Shown piece after piece: positions 49,937-59,630 of a DNA stretch of 64,000 nucleotides; the first letter of the stretch is position 1, and the number at the start of each line of letters is the position of its first letter. The DNA is from CAIVVT01 sp963838205. Lineage in GTDB: Bacteria > Acidobacteriota > Terriglobia > Bryobacterales > Bryobacteraceae. The DNA lies in contig CAWIQF010000006.1 in NCBI GenBank assembly GCA_963838205.1, positions 1 to 64,000 of the forward strand. The letters run 5' to 3'. The translations under genes and the position numbers were made by a program. The notes under the pieces are model-generated. The model saw nothing but the letters and a program-made list of their open reading frames with translations. It was not told the origin of the DNA and made no database searches.

Positions 49937-50467
49937 ATGAGCGTGGAACAATTGGTGATCGAGTTCGCCTCGCGCAAGCTGTGGCAGCTCGAGGAACGCA
50001 TCGAAACCTGTATAGGCAAACTGGCCGACGATCAGCTCTGGTCGCGCGCCGGCGAGAACTCGAACGCCGCCGGCAATCTGTGCCTGCACTTGGCCGGCAA
50101 TGTGCGCCAGTGGATCGTTCACGGCATCGGCGGCGCGCCGGACGTGCGCACCCGCGACGCCGAGTTCGCCGCCCGCGGCGGCATCCCGCGCGAGGAGCTG
50201 CTGACGCGCCTGCGCCAGACCGTCGATGAAGCCTGCCGCGTGCTCGACACTCTCCCGCCCGCGCGGCTGCTTGACACCATCACGCCGCAGAATTATCAGG
50301 TAAGCGTGATCGAGGCCATGCTGCACGTCGTCGAGCACTTCGCCGAACACACCGGGCAGATCATCCTGCTGACCAAAGCCCTGACCGGCGAGGACCTCGC
50401 CTTCTACGCCCACCTGCGCGGCGCAGCGCCGCCACCTCCGCCGCCTGCCGGCCAGGACCACCCATAA
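49937..50467 (+). CDS. DinB/DUF1572-like protein
   Basis: A 176-aa cytoplasmic four-helix protein. The metal-site histidines of the DinB/YfiT fold are seen in NLCLHLAGN (about residue 52) and HVVEHFAEHTGQI (about 138). Members include thiol S-transferases and stress-induced proteins, many uncharacterised. The C-terminus is Pro-rich. It starts 50 nt after the preceding gene, in the same direction. Confidence 0.8.
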   Translation: MSVEQLVIEFASRKLWQLEERIETCIGKLADDQLWSRAGENSNAAGNLCLHLAGNVRQWIVHGIGGAPDVRTRDAEFAARGGIPREELLTRLRQTVDEACRVLDTLPPARLLDTITPQNYQVSVIEAMLHVVEHFAEHTGQIILLTKALTGEDLAFYAHLRGAAPPPPPPAGQDHP

Positions 50468-50712
50468 CTAATTCTCGCCCCCCCGCCTCGGGCCGTTGCT
50501 CCGGACGCACCCATCAGCCCAGTGTCCGACAACTTCTCGGCCACGATTCCTCTTTCCGCGATGCAGGTGCCCGACGACCGGCTCAGAACTAAGTTAAGGC
50601 TTGGGAATGGGAAATGGCAATGCAAAGGGAAAATCCCAATTGAGAGGATCGACAGGCGGCAACCGGGTGTACACTGGCCAGTAATCGGTACAGCACCTAG
50701 GGAGGCCGTTTG

Positions 50713-53700
50713 ATGATGAGACGCGTCTTTTGCTCGTCGTTTTCATGCCTTGTGCTCTTGGCGGCCGCCGGCTTGCCCGCGTTCGCCCAAAAGGATGCGG
50801 GCGCGATCGTGGGCCAGGTCCTCGACGCTAGCGGCGCATCGGTTCCGAGCGCCAAAGTTTCCGCCGTCAACATCGGAACGAACTACGCTTACACGGCCAC
50901 GGCGGACACTGCCGGACAATACACCATCAGTCCCGTGCAGGTGGGCACCTACAAGGTTTCCGTTTCAGTCCAAGGCTTCAAAACGGCCGTGGTGGAAGCC
51001 ATTACCATCGAGGTGCAGCAACGCGCCCGCGTGGACTTTAGCCTTCAGCCGGGCGAGGTGAAAGAGACCATCGAGGTGACCGAACGCGCACCGTTGCTCG
51101 AGCCCGACTCCTCCGAGCGCGGGCAGGTAATCAACGGTGCGATGATGCAAGGTCTTCCTTTGAACGGCCGCAATCCCGTGCAACTCGCGCAGCTTACCGC
51201 CGGTGTCGTGTTTAGCGAGCCGGGAGCGCGCGACGAAAGCGGGTATGGCTTCTCGGCCAACGGCGCGCGGTCGCTGCAGAACAATTTCCTTCTCGATGGC
51301 ATCGACAACAATTCCAATCTGACCGACCTGTTGAACGAAGCCAACTACGTCGTGATGCCCTCGGTGGACGCACTCCAGGAGTTCAAGGTCGAGACCAATG
51401 CCTACTCGGCCGAGCTGGGCCGCGCCAACGGGGCCGTGGTGAACGCGACTGTTCGGTCCGGCACCAACGAATTCCACGGGGTGCTCTATGAGTTCCTGCG
51501 CAACAACGCCCTGGATGCCCGGAACTTCTTCGATCCATCCATACCGGAATATCGTCAGAACCAGTTCGGCGCCACGCTCGGCGGTCGCGTCATCAGGGAT
51601 AAGCTATTCTTTTTCGCGGACTATGAAGGTCTCCGGGTGCGCCAGGGTCAGACCTACACGTCCCTGGTACCGACGTCCGCCCAAACGGCGGGGGACTTCA
51701 CCTCGCAGACTCGATCTAACCACTCCTACCGGCGTAGCGGACTGCAACGGCCAGATGACTTACGCCGGCGAGCTTTTCAATACACGGCTCACCCAAGCCA
51801 GCAAAAGTTCGCCCACCGGATATTGCGGCGTACCCTATGGATACAACGCCAGCGGTATGCCCTCTAACATCATCCCCTCGGCCCTTCAGGATCCTCTCGG
51901 CCAGAAACTGATCGCTCTGTTTCCCGCCGCGAACGCGAGCGCCAGCGGCTACAATTACGTTTCCAACCCGATCCTGGATCAGAGCCGCGATCAGGCGGAC
52001 GTGCGCGTGGACGAGGTATTTTCGAGCCACGATACGGCTTTTTTCCGCTTCAGCCTCTCGAATTCCCCGAGCTCCATTCCCGCGCCTTTGCCCGGTCTGG
52101 CGGACGGCAGCGGATTCTTCAGCGGCGTGCAACAGATCAACGGCTACAGCGCGGCCATCAGCGCGACTCACATTTTCAATCCGACGCGGGTCAACGAGTT
52201 GCGGCTCGGCTATAACCGGCTGGTGGCGACGCGTTCGCAGTTTAACTCGAACACGAACGTTTCCTCCCAGGTCGGTTTTCCCGGAGTGCCTTACAGCGCG
52301 GGGTCCGACAATGGCGGCCTGCCGCAGCTTACGTTTTCCGATGCTTCGACGCTCGGCAGTCCAACCTACTTGCCGTCCATCGAGAAGCAGAACACGTACT
52401 CGGTTTCCGACACGCTGACGCTGATTCACGGCGCGCAGACGTGGAAAATCGGCGGTGATTTCCGGCCTGAGGAATTCACTATCTACCAGCCGGCCGACCC
52501 GCGCGGCAGCATGGGCTTTGGCCCGGTGTTCACGGACAACCCGGCCGATCCGGGGAGCGGCGGCAGCGGGCTGGCTTCGATGCTCGCTGGCCTCACCGAT
52601 GGGGGCAGCATCAACAATCTTCACAACGTCGATTACCTGCGCAAAACCTATTCGTTGTTCGTGCAGAATGATTGGCACATCACCAAGCGCTTAACGTTGA
52701 ATCTCGGTGTGCGCTGGGATTTCTTCGGAACGGTGCACGAACGCTTCAACTCGCAGGCCAGCTTCAACCCGTACACCGGCCAGCTTGACATTCCAGCGGG
52801 GAGCAACGATGCCACGCTCACGCCGATCTTCGCCCAATTGCTCCAGGTGAACCACACCGCCTCGGCGGGCTTGGTCAAACCCGACTACAACAACGTCGCC
52901 CCACGCGTCGGTTTCGCCTATCAAGCTCTCCCCAAACTAGTCGTAAGAAGCGCGTTTGGCATTTTCTACAACGGTGAGGAGAACGGACCCTATTCGAATC
53001 CTAGCCCGGGCTTCAACCCGCCCTTCTTTGTCGGCCAGAGTTTCAATCAGCCCTGCGGGCTGCCCTCCGCCAACCCTGCTTCGCTCGATTGTTCCATCCC
53101 CGGGCTCAACGTCGCTCTCGCTGGGCTTCCCGGCCAACTCGCTGAGCGATCCCAACACGCCGACACTATTCTCCATTGATCCCTATATCCGCACGCCCTA
53201 CGTGACGCAGTGGAATATGACATTGCAGTATGAGACGGGGCCGAACAGCCTGTTCGAAGTGGCTTACGTGGGATCCAAGGGCACCAAGCTCTACACTTTC
53301 TTCAACGTGAACCAGGCCGCGCCGACCTCGGATCCGAGCGCTCCGTATGCGCCGCGGCGTCCTTTCCCCGCCATCGACACCTCCATCTCCTACTTGAACG
53401 CCGAAGGCAACTCCGAGTACGACGCGTTGCAGGCCAAGTTCCAACACCGCTTCTCTGGCGGAATCACCCTGCTGGCGAACTACACCTACAGCCACGCCCT
53501 GGGTGACGCCTCGAACGCCAACCTGGGCGCGCAGAATAACGACAGCTTCCGCTACTTCGCCGATCCGCAGTGGGAGCACGGTAATCTGGATTTCGACGTC
53601 CGCAACCGGTTCGTTGTGAACTACGTCTGGGACCTGCCCTATGGCCGTGGCAAGCGCTTCGGCGCGCAGACTCCCGCCCTGGTCGATGCCATCCTCGGGA

Positions 53701-54164
53701 ACTGGGAGTTTTCCGGCATCACGACCATTTCCAACGGCACCTGGTACACGGTAACCGATGCCAACGGTAATTTCGCCAATTCGGACGGGCAGCAGCGGCC
53801 CGATTCGGTCTCCGGACAGAACCCCAACGGGAGACCTTGCGTGCCCGGCACGTTCTTTAATACCTGTGCCTTCACCGATCCTGCGGAAGGCTCGTTCGGC
53901 AACGTCGGCCAGAACACGATCCAGGGTCCTGGGTTGCAGGAGTGGGACCTGTCCTTCGACAAGACCTTTCGCATCGGGGAGAAGCGCCGTATCGAATTCC
54001 GCGCGGAGATGTTCAACATCTTCAACCACGCCAATTTCCTGTTCGCGCAGCCGGGGCCGCAGAACTCTAACAATGCGACGGTCTACGGAACGCCCAGCTT
54101 TGGCTACGTAACGGCCGCCCGCGCTCCTCGCCAGATCCAGTTTGGCATGAAGTTCTATTACTAA
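50713..54164 (+). pseudogene. TonB-dependent receptor (Oar-like) with two frameshifts
   Basis: Outer-membrane receptor whose N-terminus has a signal peptide, a carboxypeptidase-regulatory domain (GAIVGQVLDASGASVPSAKV) and a plug (GLPLNGRNPVQLAQLT, LLDGIDNN). The beta-barrel continues in a second frame from about 51705 (LDLTTPTGVADCNG) and in a third from about 53129 (LSDPNTPTLFSID). The last residues, PRQIQFGMKFYY, are a normal receptor end. Both breaks move into the +1 frame; at 53129-53131 a CCC replaces an expected CC, while the first break could be one extra base or two missing. With one-base corrections the gene codes for about 1149 aa, a normal size. A GGAGG site lies 7 nt before the ATG. 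Confidence 0.85.
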
Positions 54165-54644
54165 AAACCGGGACAGTATCCGCAAATCCCATTTCATCCC
54201 ATTTCTCCCGGAGACGATGCGCCCACCGCAAAGCCGAGTGTGTTTATCCGTAAAGCGGCAGTTGGCCCACTGCCGCTGCTCCCGGGCCAGGAGCAGCCAC
54301 AACTTCCCGCCCCCTTCGATCAGCCTCCGCGCCTCCGCCGCACCCCTGCCGGAAGCACGCCCTTACGAAACCCGCCAGTCTCCCGCATCCGATTGCTTTT
54401 GCAGGCCTTATCAGCAATCTGCAACCATCCCATCCGGCGCCCCATCTAATAGAAACTAAAAGCATCGCCCAGGCCGCGCCGGCCTGTCGCGCGGCATTCA
54501 TCTTGCCGAAACCCATTGGCCGCTACAATGGGCCGGAAGCTTCCTCCCCGTGCGAGCGGGCCAATTGCGGCCCCTCTCCTTCCGCGTACAGTCACTGGCT
54601 GAGAATTCCCTTCATTCGATCGAGAAATACAGGAGGCTTGACGA
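54165..54644. other. Intergenic region upstream of the HAD phosphatase
   Basis: 480 nt with no supported gene. A possible promoter TTGCCG (54504-54509) - 15 nt - TACAAT lies about 110 nt before the HAD start; the spacer is short. Otherwise nothing distinctive was seen. Confidence 0.35.
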
Positions 54645-55484
54645 GTGTCACCATCTATAACTTCACCGGCTAAACAGTACTTGGTTATGAGTGACTTCGA
54701 CCAGACGCTGAGTTTTAATGACTCGGGGATCGTGCTCAGCGAAATGCTCAATATCGGCGCATTCGAGGAGCGCATCGCCGGCCTTTCCAACATCCATCTA
54801 GTGCAGCAGGGCGGCGAGCTGGCCTACCTGATCCTGCACGACCCGGAGTATCGCCGCGTCCGGAAACATCACCTGGTGGAAGCGGGCAAACAGATCCGCC
54901 TGAAGCAGAATATTCGCCTGCTGGTGGAGTTGCTCGACGACCTGGACGGCCACCGCTTCACCTTCTACGTCGTCTCGGCGGCGCCCGAAGAGGTCATCCA
55001 GTCGGCGCTCGAAGGCATCGTACCGCCGGACCACATCTTCGGCACGCGCTTCCGCTATAACGACGCGACAGGCGAGGTCGAATCCGTCCTGCGGGTCACC
55101 GCCGGCTACGGCAAGGTGGCCGTCCTCGAACAGTTGCGCGCGAAGCTGCTCACCTCTCACGACCGCATCGTCTACGTCGGCGACGGCAGCTCCGACATCC
55201 ACGTCATGCTGCACGTCAACCGCCTCGACGGCCTGACCATCGCGGTTTCCGAAAACAAGTACATCACGCCCATCGCCCGGCGCACGGTCCTGAGCGAGGA
55301 CGCATCCAGCGTCCTGGTGCCGATTCTCGAAGAGCTGCTGGGATGGAACTCCACCCGCATCCGCGCCCTGTTCGAATCGCGCGGTCTGCTGCTGCGCGAG
55401 TGGGACAAGGTCCGCACCGATTCGCTCACCATCTCGGAAGCCCCCGGCTCGCCCGCCGCCGAGGGTGGGGCCGCGCTCCAATGA
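54645..55484 (+). CDS. HAD-superfamily phosphatase (HAD-IB type)
   Basis: A 279-aa cytoplasmic phosphatase. Motif I is SDFDQTLSFND (nucleophile and acid Asp), motif II the Ser in YVVSAAPEE, and motif IV GDGSSDIHVM. The helical cap between motifs I and II resembles phosphoserine phosphatase relatives. Substrate is unknown. The gene starts at GTG with AGGAGG 8 nt upstream. Its last codons (GCGCTCCAATGA) are the first copy of the junction sequence that is repeated downstream. Confidence 0.88.
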   Translation: MSPSITSPAKQYLVMSDFDQTLSFNDSGIVLSEMLNIGAFEERIAGLSNIHLVQQGGELAYLILHDPEYRRVRKHHLVEAGKQIRLKQNIRLLVELLDDLDGHRFTFYVVSAAPEEVIQSALEGIVPPDHIFGTRFRYNDATGEVESVLRVTAGYGKVAVLEQLRAKLLTSHDRIVYVGDGSSDIHVMLHVNRLDGLTIAVSENKYITPIARRTVLSEDASSVLVPILEELLGWNSTRIRALFESRGLLLREWDKVRTDSLTISEAPGSPAAEGGAALQ

Positions 55485-55595
55485 AACTCGAATGGACCAT
55501 GCTCATCGGCGGTAGTGGAGTGGCGCTCCAATGAAACTCGAATGGACCATGCTCATCGGCGGTAGTGGAGTGGCGCTCCAATGAGACTCGAATGG
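55475..55595 (+). repeat. 50-bp tandem duplication at a gene junction
   Basis: A 50-bp unit beginning GCTCCAATGAAACTCGAATG occurs at 55475-55524 and 55525-55574, with a partial third copy starting at 55575. Each copy carries an ATG overlapping the preceding stop as ATGA, so two 17-codon mini-frames (MKLEWTMLIGGSGVALQ) lie between the HAD stop and the YgjV-like start. The copies are identical, implying a recent event or an assembly artefact. Confidence 0.9.
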
Positions 55596-55791
55596 ATCGG
55601 CTGGGTCGCCACCGCCGCGTTTGCCAGTTCGTACTTCTTTAAACAGCCGGCGGCACTGCGCAAAGTGCAGGCCGGCGCGGCGCTGCTGTGGGTCGTTTAC
55701 GGGTTGTTGATCCACGCCTTTCCCGGTCGTGGTGGCGAATGTCGTAGTCGCCGCCGTCGCTGTTTACTCCTCTGTCCAGCGGGCCGAGTAG
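55581..55791 (+). pseudogene. YgjV-like small membrane protein with a frameshift
   Basis: The frame begins LEWIGWVATAAFASSYFFKQP and LLWVVYGLLIHAFP, typical of small YgjV/SemiSWEET-like two- or three-helix membrane proteins. After residue 47 the frame turns into an Arg/Cys-rich nonsense tail. Reading one base later from 55724 gives VVVANVVVAAVAVYSSVQRA and a stop at 55789-55791. One C too many in TTTCCCGG (55720-55726) explains the break; the repaired protein has 69 aa. Natural decay or a sequencing error are both possible. Confidence 0.75.
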
Positions 55792-55822
55792 CGCGGGCGT
55801 GGGCCATACTGGAATCAGCCCG

Positions 55823-56656
55823 ATGCCCGGAACCCTGTACCTTGTCGCGACGCCCATCGGCAATCTGGCCGACATGACCTATCGCGCCGTGGAGACGCTG
55901 CGCGCAGTCTCCGCGATCGCCTGCGAGGACACCCGCCACACCCGTAAGTTGTTGGATCATTACGGCATCGAGCGCCCGCTCCTGAGCTATCACGAACACA
56001 ACGAAGCCGAGCGCGCGCTGGCGCTGATCGAGCGCCTGCGCTCTGGCGACGATATCGCCCTGGTTTCCGACGCCGGCACGCCACTGATTTCCGACCCCGG
56101 CTATCGTCTTGTCAATGCTGCGGTTGAGGCCGGAATCCGGGTGGTTCCGATCCCCGGTGCGGCGGCTCTGTTGTGTGCCCTTTCGGCCTCTGGTTTACCC
56201 ACGGATTCCTTCTATTTCCATGGGTTTTTGCCTAGAAAAAGTGGGGAGCGAGGGCGGTTTCTGGCGGCGCTGGCGGGCAGCGGCACGGTGCACGTTTTCT
56301 ACGAAGCGCCGCACCGTATCTTAGAGACGTTGAAGGACTTAGTGGAGTTTCTAGGCGATCCGACGGTGGTGGCGGCGCGGGAGCTGACCAAGGTGCACGA
56401 GGAGTTTCTGAGAGGGCGGGCATCGGAAGTGCATGCCGCGCTGGCTGGGCGGGACGCGGTGCGGGGGGAGTTCACGCTGGTGGTGGGACCGCTATTGAGC
56501 GTGACGCCGGCCGTGGAAGTCACTATTCCTGAAGAAGTTACAGAGCTCGAGAAGGCCGGGTTGCGGCGCATGGACGCGATCAAAGAGGTGGCGCGGCGGC
56601 GGGGTTTGCCCAAGCGCGAGGTCTACGCTCAGGTCGAAATTCCAGGCCAGAAATAA
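55823..56656 (+). CDS. rsmI: 16S rRNA (cytidine(1402)-2'-O)-methyltransferase RsmI
   Basis: A 277-aa SAM-dependent tetrapyrrole-methylase-fold enzyme that 2'-O-methylates C1402 in the ribosomal decoding site. The sequence starts PGTLYLVATPIGNLADMTYRA and has LVSDAGTPLISDPG, HGFLPRKSGERGRF and FYEAPHRILETL, all classic RsmI blocks. Length is usual. ATG at 55823 is chosen because homology begins there. Convergent with tdh, from which it is separated by the repeat array. Confidence 0.95.
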   Translation: MPGTLYLVATPIGNLADMTYRAVETLRAVSAIACEDTRHTRKLLDHYGIERPLLSYHEHNEAERALALIERLRSGDDIALVSDAGTPLISDPGYRLVNAAVEAGIRVVPIPGAAALLCALSASGLPTDSFYFHGFLPRKSGERGRFLAALAGSGTVHVFYEAPHRILETLKDLVEFLGDPTVVAARELTKVHEEFLRGRASEVHAALAGRDAVRGEFTLVVGPLLSVTPAVEVTIPEEVTELEKAGLRRMDAIKEVARRRGLPKREVYAQVEIPGQK

Positions 56657-56728
56657 GCGCGCGGCAACGTGAAAAATGACCACGAAACGGTGTTCCTGCG
56701 CGTCGCCGCGGGCACATTGAAATTGCGA

Positions 56729-57148
56729 TAAGTCCTTTATAAAAAAGCAGATACACGGTGAAACGTCGGTTTCGTGAAAATGCACGTTCTTGCGCCTAAG
56801 TCCTTTAGAAAACCATAGATACACCATGAAGCACGATTTTCGCGCAAAATGAGTCTCTTTTGCATCTAAGTCCTTTAGAAAAGGGTAGATACGCGGCGCA
56901 CACGCCAGAATACGCGGTTCAATTCTGCTAAGCCCTTTAGAACAAATCAGATACGGGGCAACGCGCGCAATGCATGCGCCGCTTATTTCGCCTAAGTCCT
57001 TTAGAAAACCATAGATACACGGTGACGCGCGATTCGATTTGGCTAAGTCCTTTAGATCAGAGCAGATACAGACCGATGCGCGGCGCGTGCGAATGGACCG
57101 TTTCGCTTGAATCGGCTAAGTCCTTTAGAAAACCACAGATACACGGTA
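56729..57148. repeat. Seven-copy irregularly spaced ~31-bp repeat array
   Basis: Seven copies of a unit whose consensus is TAAGTCCTTTAGAAAACCAT followed by AGATACACGGTGA start at 56729, 56797, 56867, 56929, 56993, 57044 and 57117. Start-to-start distances are 68, 70, 62, 64, 51 and 73 nt, so the spacers are unequal (about 20-43 nt), GC-rich and unrelated. Most copies are preceded by GC or CC and hold the near-palindrome CTAAGTCCTTTAG; GATAC is invariant. The array lies between convergent rsmI and tdh. No open frame, cas gene or transposase accompanies it. Nature unknown. Confidence 0.9.
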
Positions 57149-57222
57149 CGTGCATTTTACGGTGTTGGCACGGTAAAGACATGGTGTTTTCACGGTAAAC
57201 CCGCGAACCCACCGCACGGCCG

Positions 57223-58260
57223 TCAGGCGCAAGTCCAGTCGAGGATGACTTTACCGGAAGCGCCGGAGCGCATGGCCTCGAAGCCTAAAGCGAACTCGTC
57301 GTAGCGGAAGCGGTGGGTGATGATCGGCGTGAGGTCGAGGCCGGACTCGATGAAGACGGTCATCTTGTACCAGGTCTCGAACATCTCGCGGCCGTAGACG
57401 CCCTGGATGGTGAGCATGTTGAAGATCACCTTGTTCCAGTCGATGGCGATCTCCTGATTGGGAATGCCGAGCAGAGCGATGGAGCCGCCATGGCGCATGT
57501 TGCCGATCATGTCGCGCAGGGCCAGGCCGTTGCCCGACATCTCCAGGCCGACGTCGAAACCCTCGCGCATGCCGAGCCGCTTCTGCACTTCGGGCAGGGT
57601 CTCGCGGGAGGCGTCGACGGCTTCGGTGATGCCGAAGCGGCGCGCCAATTCGAGACGCGCGGGGTTGACATCGGTGATGACGATATAGCGCGCGCCGCAG
57701 TGGCGCACGACGGCGGAGGCCATGATGCCGATCGGGCCGGCGCCGGTGATGAGCACGTCCTCGCCATCGACGGGGAAGGTGAGAGCGGTGTGGACGGCGT
57801 TGCCGAAGGGATCGAAGAACGAGGCGACTTCGTCGGAAATGGTGTCGTGATGACGCCAGACGTTGGCGGCGGGAATGGAAACAAACTGAGCGAAGCAGCC
57901 GGGCCGATTGACGCCGACGCCCTGGGAATGGGCGCAGAGATGGCGGCGTCCGGCGAGACAGTTGCGGCAGCGCCCGCAGACGACGTGGCCTTCGCCGCTG
58001 ACGCGGTCGCCGGGCTTGAGGTCGAGGACGTTGGAGCCGATCTCGACGATGTGGCCGACGAACTCGTGGCCGACCGCCATGGGCACGGGGATGGTGCGCT
58101 GGGCCCATTCGTCCCAGTTCCAGATGTGGACGTCGGTGCCGCAGATGGAAGTGCGATCGACGCGGATCAGAACGTCGTTGATGCCGACGGTTGGGACGGG
58201 GATCTGCTCGAGCCACAGACCGGGCTCGGGTTTAGCTTTGACGAGAGCTTGCATGAGCAT
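57223..58260 (-). CDS. tdh: L-threonine 3-dehydrogenase
   Basis: A 345-aa zinc-dependent medium-chain dehydrogenase that oxidises threonine to 2-amino-3-ketobutyrate with NAD+. Catalytic-zinc ligands are in SICGTDVHIWNWDEWA and GHEFVGHI; the structural zinc is held by four Cys in CGRCRNCLAGRRHLC. The cofactor loop is GAGPIGIMA, and WNWDEWAQ is specific to Tdh rather than sorbitol dehydrogenases. The start at 58260 has GGAG 6 nt upstream. Its usual partner kbl is not adjacent, so glycine formation would need a gene elsewhere. Confidence 0.92.
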   Translation of the reverse strand: MLMQALVKAKPEPGLWLEQIPVPTVGINDVLIRVDRTSICGTDVHIWNWDEWAQRTIPVPMAVGHEFVGHIVEIGSNVLDLKPGDRVSGEGHVVCGRCRNCLAGRRHLCAHSQGVGVNRPGCFAQFVSIPAANVWRHHDTISDEVASFFDPFGNAVHTALTFPVDGEDVLITGAGPIGIMASAVVRHCGARYIVITDVNPARLELARRFGITEAVDASRETLPEVQKRLGMREGFDVGLEMSGNGLALRDMIGNMRHGGSIALLGIPNQEIAIDWNKVIFNMLTIQGVYGREMFETWYKMTVFIESGLDLTPIITHRFRYDEFALGFEAMRSGASGKVILDWTCA

Positions 58261-58586
58261 GGATAACTCCACGGACGGGGCGGCCAAAACGGACCGCCGA
58301 TTTCATGGTAGAAGAACGGCGCGGTGCGGGGGCAATTGGACGCTGCCGCGTGGGGAAACGCGAGGACAGACCGCTGAAGTTCACACGGCGCAGAAAAGTC
58401 CGAGGGTGGACCGAGAGAGATGTGCGCGCCTAGGACGGAGACGTCGGTCCCCAATTCTCGCAGGACCAATGGCTCGCTTCGCAGAAGTACATAGCTACGT
58501 GCAGAAGTGGCGATACGACTCCCGAGCGACGCTGCTCTAACAAGAGTCGATGTCAATTAGAAAACAAGCAGCTCAACGTCATGCGA
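58261..58586. other. Intergenic region between tdh and anti-sigma gene
   Basis: 326 nt upstream of tdh and downstream of the anti-sigma gene, both on the minus strand. It should hold the tdh promoter; no convincing hexamer pair, terminator or reading frame was found. Confidence 0.35.
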
Positions 58587-59003
58587 TTATTCGATCCGCT
58601 GCTCCAGGACGCTGACGAGAATCGCTTGTAGCGAGTAGGTGAAGAAGGCGACCCAAACCCCCGTTCCCAGCACAACTGGAGCCGGGAGAGGCAGCAGAAG
58701 AGCGCACAACCCGATGGCTACACCTGAGCCTGCGAGATGGGCCACGTCCGGCAACCAGTCCGGCCACGGCTCTCGCCGTTGCCGTGCAATGCGTGCCAGC
58801 ACGCCAGCCGGGAAGCCGGGACTTAATTGGGGAACGGCGATCTCCTCCTGCAGCCGAAAATCGAGTTGCGACTGTAAAACGGCAAACTGTGCGCATTCCG
58901 GGCACTCCGATATGTGACGATCCAATTGACCCTGCTCCAGCGGAGAAACAGCCCCCTCGAAGCTGTCCAATAATCTCTCTTGTGTTTCACGGCAGTCCAT
59001 CAC
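58587..59003 (-). CDS. Zinc-finger anti-sigma factor
   Basis: A 138-aa protein. The N-terminal 50 residues are an anti-sigma zinc finger with the DRHISECPECAQF zinc-binding HxxxCxxC pattern. A hydrophobic stretch (about 85-130) supplies one or two membrane helices. It should hold the co-transcribed ECF sigma factor inactive at the membrane until an envelope signal arrives. It starts 1 nt after the sigma stop, so translation is coupled. Confidence 0.88.
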   Translation of the reverse strand: MMDCRETQERLLDSFEGAVSPLEQGQLDRHISECPECAQFAVLQSQLDFRLQEEIAVPQLSPGFPAGVLARIARQRREPWPDWLPDVAHLAGSGVAIGLCALLLPLPAPVVLGTGVWVAFFTYSLQAILVSVLEQRIE

Positions 59004-59004
59004 T

Positions 59005-59514
59005 TCAACTCCTCACCAAGTCTGCCAGCGCCCGCCGAGCGCGATGCAAGTGGCTCTTCACCGTACCTTCGGGAAGATCGAGCATGCGCGCTACATCCTC
59101 AACGCTACGATCCTGAAGATAGAAGAGTGTAATCACCTGTTGCTGCACCTCAGGCAGCCGCTGTAGAAGCTGCCTTATCTCCAACTGCCGCAGCCCGGCT
59201 TCCCAGTTGGCGGCTGGCGGATCACAGCCTTCGATGGGTAGGGTCTTCCGGTAGGACTCTGCCCGCAGTGTCGAAAGAGAGGTGTTGCGCGTGATGGTAT
59301 AGAGCCAAGTGGAAAGCGAAGCCCGGCCATCGTAATCTGGAAGTACCTGCCACATCTTCAAGAAGACATCCTGCGTCACCTCTTCGGCCTTTGCCGCCTC
59401 CTTCAAGATCGAATACACCAAGCGAAACACCTTTTCCCGATAGCGGTCGAGGAGAAGTTCAAAGGCTGCCGCACAATGGCGCTCGCGCAGCAGGATTTGA
59501 ACGTCCTGATCCAT
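59005..59514 (-). CDS. ECF-family RNA polymerase sigma factor
   Basis: A 169-aa sigma factor with region 2 (FELLLDRYREKVFRLVYSIL, AEEVTQDVFLKMW, ASLSTWLYTITRN) and region 4 (RLPEVQQQVITLFYLQDRSVEDVARML, EGTVKSHLHRARR). It would direct transcription of an envelope or stress regulon and is controlled by the adjacent anti-sigma factor. ATG at 59514 has AAGGAG 5 nt upstream; the ATG three bases earlier is too close to that site. Autoregulation is usual but no motif is shown here. Confidence 0.9.
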   Translation of the reverse strand: MDQDVQILLRERHCAAAFELLLDRYREKVFRLVYSILKEAAKAEEVTQDVFLKMWQVLPDYDGRASLSTWLYTITRNTSLSTLRAESYRKTLPIEGCDPPAANWEAGLRQLEIRQLLQRLPEVQQQVITLFYLQDRSVEDVARMLDLPEGTVKSHLHRARRALADLVRS

Positions 59515-59630
59515 CATCACTCCTTTATACCCGCGAAGCTTCTTCCGGGTTGCACGAATATTCTTGACCCGGCAGCGCAACCCGACCCGCAGTACACGAG
59601 TATGAAGGGTTGAAAGGACGGTAACGCAAA

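Noticed and set aside
56729..57148. CRISPR array
   Set aside because: Repeats are imperfect, spacing is irregular (51-73 nt), spacer lengths differ widely and no cas gene is in the window.
57251..58266. Long frames on both strands over tdh
   Set aside because: They are Arg- or Asp/Gly-rich shadows of the threonine dehydrogenase gene, which has all expected motifs.
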